From assembly GCA_910589415.1 (NCBI GenBank), contig OU342630.1:2108001-2172000 (forward strand): a stretch of 64,000 bases of DNA, in the 5' to 3' direction. The notes beneath the pieces are model-generated. The model searched no databases, had not been told where the DNA came from, and was given only the letters and a program-made list of their open reading frames with translations. Every line of letters starts with the position of its first letter. Position 1 is the first letter of the stretch. This document shows, in pieces, positions 55,546-64,000 of this stretch. The translations under genes and the position numbers were made by a program. This DNA comes from Malachius bipustulatus. Lineage: Eukaryota > Arthropoda > Insecta > Coleoptera > Melyridae.

Positions 55546-56138
55546 AGCTATGGTTTGTTAGAACTGTCCGTTATATAACAAATAAGTATTTTTATTATTA
55601 ATTTTGGCAAAATTTCTTTATATGATAACAATGGCTGAATATTTTTGCTGGCAATACTGCGAAGAATGCTGGTAATGCTGAGAAAGAAGAACATGAAGAT
55701 CTTCTTTAGAGTTTAATTAGTTGTCGTCGCCATAATAAATGTGAAGATGGAATGTTTTCTAATAGAAGTTTGGAAGGGGCTTATAAATAACAGTTTTTGA
55801 CTGTGCATAATTAGGTGTTCTCGTACGAGGTCTCTCAATTTGTCGTCTTCCTCTGCTGAAAACTTGGATACCATATTCAAATTTTCAAATAACGTCTTTT
55901 TACCACTGTTTCAACACTGTCAGCTGTATGATCAGCTGAACGACTGCGTCGAAATCAAATCGAGTTTGATTCCGACCGAAAGAACGACGCAGATAATTTT
56001 ACGCCTACCGTGAGTCTATCTGCGCAGATTCTAACAAACCGGCTCCGCGTCTTCTTGAGTTCTAGATTTCAACAGAAGTCCGAGGCGCACAACCGACTGT
56101 CTGCTTTGCGTCGCCTACAGTCCTAACAAACCATAGCT
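55546..56138 (-). mobile_element. Harbinger-like element 2, inverted neighbour
   Basis: 593 bp, AGCTATGGTTTGTTAGAACTG to CCTAACAAACCATAGCT, with TAA on both sides (55543-55545, 56139-56141). Its interior is the reverse of element 1 (GCCAGCAAAAATATTCAGCC, then the MADF start complement near 55870) with one arm lost. It shares one TAA with element 1, so the two lie back to back. Confidence 0.78.
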
Positions 56139-56141
56139 TAA

Positions 56142-57343
56142 GACGTCGTCAGTTCCGTGGGGATTATAAAACTGATTCATTTCCTCGAAATTTGCGTAGT
56201 AAACGTTGGAATAATTTTGCAAATATTTTACTGTTTCCGGATTATCATAGAAATATGATGGCAAAGACATATTATTATCATTTAAAGATTGATGCAAATC
56301 TTCAGATGTGGTTAAATTTCCTTCTGAATTTTCTGAAGTTTGAACTTGGTGCATGTCTCTGAAATTGTGGTTCGGATTATTGAAGGTATGAGTCGGATTA
56401 TTGAAGGTATGAGTGGTCAATACAGACATTGGTTGTGGATTATATCCTTGTCTGTTTTGCATAGTATATCTGGAGGTAGTGGACATCGGTTCGGGGTTGG
56501 TTGCAGGAATTTTACCGGTTGGAGCAAAGACATTTTTTGGGAGACCAAACACTTGTCTATTGGTTGGTAAATTTTTAGGGGCTTGATGCCTAGGTTGAAT
56601 TGGGATTGGTTGACTTGGAAATTTATTAAATTGATTTGGAACCCTTTGGTATCGATTTTGAATGTTGTCAAAGTTTGGGTAACGTTGATCAGATAGCTGA
56701 TTAAGATTGGGATAGTACATTTATTATTATTTTGTTTAGGAGAATTTGGCTTGTAACTATTATTATTTGTTGTATTATTGCCATGTTTATTTTGTAAATA
56801 AAAGAAATTAATTTCTTCGACGATATACGAAATCGCTGTTTCAATAGAATCTGGGTTTTTCAATCTTATTATTTGTTGGAGATTACCAGAAAAGTTTCTA
56901 AGTAATGTTCTAATAGCTAACTCATCGTATTGTCTATGATGGATAATTTTCGTAGCCTGATTCATTTCTATAGGACTAACATTATTAATTCTTTGAACTA
57001 AATGGCTTCTTAGAATTTGGAGTCTCCTGGCAAATTCCACTGGAGATTCACCTTTTTGAGGATGGGCCATTAAAAGATCTTGTTCTAAACACTCCAAGAT
57101 TCTTTTGTCACCAAAACATTGCTCGAGAGCATTTTTAATTGATTGCCAAGAATTTAATTCTACTGTACTGCCTACTAATATGTTTGCTCTTCCTGTCAAC
57201 TTTGACTTTATAACTAAAATTAAATATCTCTTAAAATTATTATCAACTATGTGATTATACGCTGAAATTATAAAATCACAACTCGCAATGAATTTATTTA
57301 ATAAATCTAGATTTCCATCAAACTGTGGTATTAAATCAACATA
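56142..57343 (-). pseudogene. gag: Errantivirus-like Gag, main part
   Basis: 57341-56720 carries the capsid region: VDLIPQFDGNLDLLNKF, SIKNALEQCFGDKRILE, MAHPQKGESPVEFARRLQIL and YDELAIRTLLRNFSGNL, clearly related to Gag of gypsy 1 (compare MKNALINCFDDHRDIDCL). A frame change near 56720 leads to an Asn/Pro-rich tail to 56142 with NRQVFGLPKNVF, matching NRQVFGKPQPAFG of gypsy 1. There is no zinc knuckle. The apparent start codon at 57397 belongs to the inserted MITE; the native start is at 58175. Confidence 0.8.
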
Positions 57344-58098
57344 CAGGGTGTTATGTAATTGAATGTCAATATTTAAGGGGGTGATTTTTGGGTCCATTTT
57401 AAAAAGAAAACTTCACAAGAACGTATGTCCTAAAAGTCTTAACTTTTGAGATACAGGGTGGTAAAGTTTTTAAAAATAAATAATTTTTCATAATATCTGT
57501 AATACCGCTCTGGATATTTTAATGAAATTTAATAGACAGGTATTACTCATCAAGAGGCATTTTTTCATGTACCACATTTCGTTTTATCTCCACTAGTCAC
57601 ATCTTGCAGAATTTGACCTGTATATTTTTATATTTTTTTATTGTCATTTAACGACAATCTTGTGACCATGTAGAGAAACGGATTTTATTTTTTTAGGCGA
57701 AAACCGTGCTTCGAACTGAAAAAAAAATAAGTAATCAAATTTGCTTGGAAATGAATGGGGATTCCAAAAATTATTTCTATTTTAACAGAAATCAGTGGAG
57801 TACCATCAATGTCTGCTAAAATATGCCGGTAAAATTCTACACGATCGTGCACCATCGTCACTAATGGAAATAAAATTAAATGTCCCTTGATGCGTAATAC
57901 CTGTATACGAACGTTCATTAAAATATACAGAGCGGTATTACAGATATTACGAAAAAATTATTTATTTTAATAGGACTTTACCACCCTGTATCTCAAAAGT
58001 TAAGACTCTTAGGACATACGTTCTTGTGAAGTTTTCTTCTTAAAATGGACCCAAAAATCACCCCTTTAAATATTGACATTCAATTAGATAACACCCTG
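57344..58098. mobile_element. TA-flanked fold-back MITE inserted in gag
   Basis: 755 bp, CAGGGTGTTATGTAATTG to CAATTAGATAACACCCTG, TA on both sides (57342-57343, 58099-58100). The arms of about 190 bp share GTCAATATTTAA, GATTTTTGGGTCCATTTTAA, GAACGTATGTCC, GATACAGGGTGGTAAAG and GTAATACCGCTCTG. The centre has no transposase. The gag frame is conserved across the insertion. Confidence 0.85.
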
Positions 58099-58100
58099 TA

Positions 58101-58175
58101 TAATTTAAGCATTCCCATATTAACTTCATTTCTGTTAATAACTTCTGGGACTTGTGATGGTACTGGGTCAGTCAT
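58101..58175 (-). pseudogene. gag: Errantivirus-like Gag, N-terminal 25 codons
   Basis: An ATG at 58175 opens TDPVPSQVPEVINRNE and runs 25 codons to the MITE, where the next codon uses the duplicated TA. The frame agrees with that at 57341. It is therefore the natural Gag start separated from the rest by 755 bp. Confidence 0.75.
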
Positions 58176-59851
58176 ATTTTTTTTATATATCAAAACTAAC
58201 AATACTAAGACAAAATAAATTCAATAATAATTATTATTATTGTTAAAATTATAAATCTATTGTTATAAAAAGCTCATTACGCTTATTTACGTAGTAATAG
58301 TTTTTTTTCTTTCATGAAAAATAGTCTTTAGTTTTAGAGAAGTTCTATTGGAACAGAATATTTAGATTTGTTTGGGACAGTAGAATAGAAAATATTGTAA
58401 TAATAAGGCAAAATGTCATAGAATAGTTTTTGTAAAATAATTAGAATAATAATTAGAATAAGTTAGCTAGAGTGTATGGGGAAATGTCAAGCATAAAATT
58501 ATAAAAAGTCACAATTTGGAGGAAACGAACAGCAACTCTAGTAGCAGGGAAATTGGCTGTTAGAAGGGGGAAAACATAACATGTCCAAAGAGGATTTTGT
58601 GTGTTGTACTCCAGAAGAGAAATTAATTTCATAGATGTTGATTGGAAGTAAAGTACAAATATTATTGGCTGTCATAGTGAGAAATAATATGTTGTCAAGC
58701 AGATAACAATCGAATTTACATAGTTACAAGAAAAACTATAAATAGAAAAACAACGATTATCTGAGGAGATTCATAAAACACAAGTTAAGCAGTGTAGACC
58801 ACGAAATCATAACCAAACATCGTAAACATCGTGAACATCAAGAAAATTTCGAACATCAAGAATTTGGTAAAGAACAGAGGCCGTAGCTGACTACTAGAAG
58901 AAACATATAGGTTAGAAGGAGAGATTTGGTTAGCTGGTAGCTGACAACTGTATTTGATTTGGATACAGCCGTGCAGAGATTTGGCTAGGAGGTAGCTGAC
59001 AATTGCAGTTTGATTTGGGTACAGCCGTGCAGCGATTTGGATTCTGCAATTTTGACATTGAAGATAGAAAAAGGTAGCAGCGAATTGGATATATCTGTGC
59101 AGAGATCTACATTGATATTGCTGACACACTAACAGCAAGGCTACTAGAGTTGACTTCAAGCTTTGTTCAACAGCTGATTCCGTGGGTTATTCCTTTCGTT
59201 AACCTACGAGGGACTTCTGTCAAAAATTAATGACAGAAAGTCGGTGACGAAGAAGATCATCAAGGGAATAGAATAAGGGAACAAACTGTGAGTAATTTTA
59301 AGTTATTTTTAAGTTAGTTGTTATAAGTGTTATTGTTGGGGAAAATTTCTTATTGTAATAAAACCCAACATCTCATACAGATTAAACTTTTATTAGTTTT
59401 TAAAAAAGAAAGGCCCCCTAAATAAATAAATTGTTTATGGTAAGAGGGAATCAAAGAGGAAAATAAATTTTCAAAAAAGAGTAGAGAAAGTACAGTCCCT
59501 GCGAACCATAACACTATATACCTATTTTAGAATTTTCCCAATCGAGGAAAAGGATTCAAAGAAATAAAAAAGGAATGTAACTCGGTACTCACTACATACT
59601 TAGTTTTGGTACTTTGGTACGTATCCTTAGTGACGCTGCAGGGCTGCTTCCGGGGTAGAGATCGATGTCAAAGATTCACAATCACGTTCTGTCTTTTGCG
59701 AAATCGGACTCAATGCCGTGGCTTTCACAAAACGAACTACACCGACACTACTTGTATTCGATTAGTGCCTAAACAATTGAAATCGAATTCCGAACAGCGC
59801 ACAAACATTGATATCCCGTCAATTTTATTTTGGAGATGTCGAAAGGGCACT
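58176..59851. other. Errantivirus-like leader, probably containing a solo LTR
   Basis: 1.7 kb without coding, much longer than a usual gypsy leader. On the plus strand CTATAAATAG (near 58737) is followed 620 bases later by TAATAAAACCCAACA (59357-59371), the promoter and poly(A) layout of a plus-oriented LTR. I could not find a target duplication, so its edges are open. 58919-59042 holds a tandem pair of about 63 bp (AGATTTGG...GGTAGCTGACAA...ACAGCCGTGCAG). Confidence 0.4.
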
Positions 59852-59869
59852 ATCCTACTGACTCCGCCA
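59852..59869 (-). promoter_or_regulatory. Errantivirus-like primer-binding site, tRNA-Ser type
   Basis: The minus strand reads TGGCGGAGTCAGTAGGAT, two mismatches from the gypsy 1 primer site (TGGCGCAGTCGGTAGGAT). It fixes the 5' LTR inner edge at 59870. Confidence 0.75.
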
Positions 59870-60350
59870 GTTAAGAGTTGCCTTTTGCAAATTTGCTTTT
59901 TAAAAATAAAAAACAATTGTTGGAGCTTAACAAATTTATTATTTTGATGTCGAAGTGGAAGCTAGATGCAGAGTGACAATACTTTAAAGTTAAAAAATAA
60001 GGACATTTAGTATGTCCCCAAACTCGAAGGCTATGATCAAGTTTAAAGCTTTTATTTTGAAAATCACTAGTTATGTGTTTGTTACCTCCACATACTCTGA
60101 TGTTTCTTTGATTCAGGCCTCAGACAACAAACAACAATTATTATGAGTTATAAAGATTATTTTTTTTTTGATCATGAAAAAAACTCTAGTTATGTATGAG
60201 ATATTTAAATGCACCTACTTAATAACAACCAAGAAATATAGGTACTTGCGTACCTACATACCTATTAGTTTTGTAGATAGGTATTGAAATTATCAACATT
60301 TTATCTACCTATTTTTTCTTTTTATTAATAATGTTCAAGCTTAGAAAAGT
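59870..60350 (-). repeat. Errantivirus-like 5' LTR (outer edge approximate)
   Basis: Lies directly beyond the primer site. A/T-rich. No second copy is in the window for comparison, and the minisatellite element begins at 60358, so the outer edge cannot be set. Confidence 0.5.
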
Positions 60351-60357
60351 TGCAACA

Positions 60358-60586
60358 TATTAGGAACATTATATTTATTCAGTTCAATAATAATTATACA
60401 ATAACAATAATGACGTAGAAGTATATTATTAACATTCATATATTAACTCTACGACGGTTATACAACCACTACTCGTCTCTCTGTTACTATCCCAAGTTCC
60501 TCTACACACCCGTATTTCACCAGCTTGCGCACCATTCCCATTATACATTCCTTCTGTCTGCATTCCGATCTGAGTGAATCCTAACA
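60358..60586 (-). repeat. LTR of minisatellite element copy 2
   Basis: 229 bp. On the minus strand TGTTAGGATTCACTCAG to TGTTCCTAATA, with small changes from the LTRs of copy 1. Only one LTR of this copy is in view. Confidence 0.88.
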
Positions 60587-60889
60587 ACTCGTCCATCCTG
60601 ACCAGGATTCGTCCTCGAATCCTACAATGGAAAGACCCAGGGTCCTCTAGAGTCTGGCAGGTGAACCCGCAGACTGGTTTGCAGAATGGCTGAAGCAAAT
60701 GCTCAATTAATTATACCAACCTCATCTGTTTCACTCAGTCATCTACTTCCCTTTCCATTCATCGTACTTCCATCAGAGGTCAAACTTGGCGTTTCCCAGC
60801 TACCCTTGCAGCAAAATCGAACGACACCCGCTCGAAATCACAGCCTCCTAGTTATCATAAAAGCAAACCCAATCATTCCAGCTCTGGTA

Positions 60890-61710
60890 GCAAACTCGGT
60901 CCAGCTCAGCTCGAAGTCGTCGGCTTCTCAGCCAACCAAGCAGCAAACTCGGTCCAGCTCAGCTCGAAGTCGTCGGCTTATCAGCCAACCAAGCAGCAAA
61001 CTCGGTCCAGCTCAGCTCGAAGTCGTCGGCTTATCAGCCAACCTAGCAGCAACTCGGTCCATCTCAGCTCGAAGTCGTCGGCTTATTAGCCAACCAAGCA
61101 GCAAACTCGGTCCATCTCAGCTCGAAGTCGTCGGCTTATCAGCCAACCAAGCAGCAAACTCGGTCCAGCTCAGCTCGAAGTCGTCGGCTTATCAGCCAAC
61201 CAAGCAGCAACTCGGTCCATCTCAGCTCGAAGTCGTCGGCTTATCAGCCAACCAAGCAGCAAACTCGGTCCAGCTCAGCTCGAAGTCGTCGGCTTATCAG
61301 CCAACCTAGCAGCAACTCGGTCCATCTCAGTTCGAAGTCGTCGGCTTATTAGCCAACCAAGCAGCAAACTTGGTCCAGCTCAGCTCGAAGTCGTCGGCTT
61401 ATCAGCCAACCTAGCAGCAACTCGGTCCATCTCAGCTCGAAGTCGTCGGCTTATCAGCCAACCAAGCAGCAAACTCGGTCCAGCTCAGCTCGAAGTCGTC
61501 GGCTTATCAGCCAACCAAGCAGCAAACTCGGTCCAGCTCAGCTCGAAGTCGTCGGCTTATCAGCCAACCTAGCAGCAACTCGGTCCATCTCAGCTCGAAG
61601 TCGTCGGCTTATCAGCCAACCAAGCAGCAAACTCGGTCCAGCTCAGCTCGAAGTCGTCGGCTTATCAGCCAACCTAGCAGCAACTCGGTCCATCTCAGCT
61701 CGACGTTATC
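60890..61710 (-). repeat. Minisatellite, 52-53-bp unit, copy 2
   Basis: About sixteen units (CTCGAAGTCGTCGGCTTATC, AGCCAACCAAGCAGCAAACT, CGGTCCAGCTCAG) compared with about twelve in copy 1, again as two alternating types. Plus-strand open frames through it are repeat-encoded. Confidence 0.85.
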
Positions 61711-61729
61711 AACTTCTCATTCCTCTCAG

Positions 61730-62380
61730 GCATTACATCTCCTCACGAGAATACCCTTCCTCTTTCCTCTCAGGCATTACATCTCCTCACCGAGAACACC
61801 CTTCCTCTTTCCTCTCAGGCATTACATCTCCTCACCGAGAACACCCTTCCACTTTCCTCTCAGGCATTACATCTCCTCACCGAGAACACCCTTCCTCTTT
61901 CCTCTCAGGCATTACATCTCCTCACCGAGAACACCCTTCCACTTTCCTCTCAGGCATTACATCTCCTCACCGAGAACACCCTTCCTCTTTCCTCTCAGGC
62001 ATTACATCTCCTCACCGAGAACACCCTTCCTCTTTCCTCTCAGGCATTACATCTCCTCACCGAGAACACCCTTCCACTTTCCTCTCAGGCATTACATCTC
62101 CTCACTGAGAACACCCTTCCTCCTCTCAGGTATTACACCTCTCAAACATTACATATCTCTACAGATAACACACTTCCTCTTTCAACACACTTCCTCTTTC
62201 CTCTCAGGTATTACATCTCCTCACCGAGAACACTCTTCCACTTTCCTCTCAGGCATTACATCTCCTCACCGAGAACACCCTTCCTCTTTCCTCTCAGGTA
62301 TTACATCTCCTCCCCGAGAACACCCTTCCTCTTTCCTCTCAGGCATTACATCTCCTCACCGAGACCACCCTTCCTCTTTC
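61730..62380 (-). repeat. Minisatellite, 45-bp unit, copy 2
   Basis: About fourteen units (TCTCAGGCATTACATCTCCT, CACCGAGAACACCCTTCCTC, TTTCC). Near 62130-62200 it includes the same irregular units (ACACACTTCCTCTTTC) as copy 1 near 43490, so that irregularity predates both insertions. Confidence 0.85.
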
Positions 62381-64000
62381 ATATCACATTATATTACATT
62401 TGATTGTTTGACAATTTATTTACTTATAATTTTCCTGCCTTACAAAAACTGATAGGTACCTACATTAAAAGTAATACCAGTAGGTACTCCTCCAAATTTA
62501 AGTTATACACCGTTCACTTATTATAAAAGAATTGGGTTATGATGTAGGGTGATAGAAATCACTGGGTATAACCGCTGTCAATCATTGGCTGGAGTTTGGT
62601 TATGTCTCTTTTTTATGAGGTTGAAGTTTTATGGCAAGGAACAGGACATAGTTGCCAGATGGATTTTTGATATTTTTGGTATTCTTATTATATTTATATT
62701 TGCATCTTTGGGGGCTTTTTATTTTGAATCATTTAGTCACATATTGCAATCTTTAACTCTACTCATCTTAGGAATAGGACATTTAGTGAGTACATCAACT
62801 CACCTGTTATCTGTATTATAAGAGCACCAGAATACACCAAACTAAAAGTACTAAAAGAACTTAAAAGTAAACCCCTGTCTGGATATTTCATTTCCTTCAC
62901 GCAGCGGACGTTGGCTCTTCAGTGCATCGGATGCTTTATGCTAATTAAGTCGACCTTGATTGCGTATTATATTTATTTTACTGATATTTTGTACATCGAT
63001 ACCAATATGTAATAATGAAAGAGATTGAATCTGCTTACGTTCTTTTACAATTCCAACATAGTAGTCAAACCATTACGTCCATTATTAATCTTATCATAAA
63101 GAAATATTACCTTCACTACTTCTCAGTACCTAAGTATTTTAATTACATTCGTCTTCATCACTTGGCAAAATCATTAGGAGGCCTCCATTGTTTACATTAT
63201 AATTAATCAATAGTTAATCACAAAATTAAAATATATGTAATTGCATAAAACCCCCTTTTCAAATCTGATTTTATTTTTTTATTTTTTACAACGAAAAAGC
63301 TATAGGTACTTATAATATAATTTTTCAATATTTTTTTTTATATATATATATATAGGTACGTACTTTATTAAACTGTCAATTCACGGGGCGCGTTGTTATT
63401 TACCACCTTTAATCATAAGTTTCCTGGCAAAATTTCATTGACATGTAAATTGACACTCGGGCATTCGCATCCCTACACATTATTTCTAAACCAACTATTA
63501 AATATTAATCATTTATTTCCGTGAACATTCGTTCATTTTATGCTGTGCGGGTAGAAAACTCACTGACTAAAGAAGAGAAATTTAATCTTGCGCCTTGCGC
63601 GCCAACAGTGTGTCCAGAACTCCAGAACTTCAGAGCACCTACATCAGACAGAATTTGATAGAAAATGAGAGACTTTAAAAATATAAACTATTTAAAATTC
63701 ACGGCCTCTTGTTAGTGGCTATTTTCCTCTCTCTCACTTACATGTGCACTAGGTTTACATTATTAGGTACTTACCTATTTAAACAAAGTATTAAGTCGAT
63801 TCTATATACCTAAAACGAACGTCGAATGTACATATTTAAGTAATATCGCCTTAACTTCATATCAATAAGTGAATTCACTTAACTTCATACTTCATAGCGA
63901 TAATTCTCAAATCAAATATGTCGATGAATATACTTAATATCTACTCTTAGTTTGATCTTCGTCACGTAAATTCGAGGTAAACTTCACGCAATTTAAGTTA

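Larger units (their letters stand above)
53347..60357 (-). mobile_element. Errantivirus-like element (5' part): LTR, gag, protease, pol remnant
   Basis: Minus strand, 5' LTR near 60350-59870, primer site 59869-59852, long leader, gag (58175-56142), protease (54624 onward), short pol remnant, env. The rest of env lies at 32388-33030 beyond the LINE. RT, RNase H and the integrase catalytic core are deleted. It is the oldest and outermost layer of the nest. Primer site and gene order match env-bearing insect Ty3/gypsy elements. Confidence 0.75.
60358..64000 (-). mobile_element. Minisatellite LTR element, copy 2, runs off the window
   Basis: Inverted relative to copy 1. LTR at 60358-60586, then the 52-53-bp minisatellite (about 60890-61710), the 45-bp minisatellite (61730-62380), then interior DNA that mirrors 43100 back to about 40880. 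The other LTR lies beyond the window. There are substitutions and length differences from copy 1 (for example TGACGTAGAAG against TTCTTCGTCA in the LTR). There is no gag or pol. Confidence 0.85.

Noticed and set aside
58261..59371. Exact solo LTR in the errantivirus-like leader
   Set aside because: TATA and poly(A) signals are suggestive, but no matching target duplication could be found, so I do not give edges as a firm feature.

Overview
The window looks like insect (arthropod) heterochromatin or intergenic DNA: AT-rich, full of eukaryotic transposable elements (Ty3/gypsy and errantivirus-like LTR elements, Jockey/CR1-like and I-like LINEs, mariner, hAT, piggyBac-like and Harbinger-like DNA elements), with tRNA-Ser-type primer sites as in the 297/17.6 group. 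I see no tRNA, rRNA or CRISPR and no convincing host housekeeping gene. The only candidate cellular gene is a small two-exon reading frame at the left edge (152-600). The order of insect cannot be fixed from this sequence.

Layout. 1-1895: small two-exon ORF and AT-rich DNA. 1896-8029: minus-strand Ty3/gypsy element 1 (gag, protease, RT, RNase H, integrase, one LTR), with a TTAA-flanked piggyBac-like MITE in its protease. 8031-12460: a field of fold-back elements in head-to-tail and nested copies. 12840-18430: a broken Jockey/CR1-like LINE split by an unclassified 1.8-kb inverted-repeat element with TTATAA duplications. 18965-21694: a second broken LINE split by a solo LTR. 21953-23428: a deleted mariner-like element beside a hAT-type MITE. 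23454-26900: LINE ORF1 remnants split by a 1.36-kb solo LTR, then a plus-strand LINE 3' end. 27114-30795: more fold-back elements and a second deleted mariner-like copy.

31376-60357 is one nest. The outermost layer is a minus-strand errantivirus-like element: 5' LTR and primer site near 59.87 kb, gag, protease, a pol remnant and env. Its gag holds a mariner-type MITE and its gag/protease border holds two Harbinger-type elements. Its env is split by an I-like LINE (33031-52687). That LINE is split in its RNase H domain by an element with 8-bp target duplications, and at its endonuclease/RT linker by gypsy element A (37710-51885, duplication AGGG). Gypsy A carries a MITE in one LTR, a piggyBac-like element, and a non-coding LTR element with minisatellites (39699-44967, duplication CTTG). 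At each junction that I could read, the coding frame resumes on the far side. A second, inverted copy of the minisatellite element starts at 60358 and runs off the window.

Working together: these are mostly dead mobile elements, not a pathway. Almost all the retroelements lie on the minus strand. That is the arrangement expected of a one-strand piRNA-producing locus that records transposon invasions, but here it is only a hypothesis. The youngest events by sequence are the minisatellite element (LTRs identical by eye) and gypsy A (near-identical LTRs although its pol lacks RNase H and the integrase core), so related active copies probably exist elsewhere in this genome.
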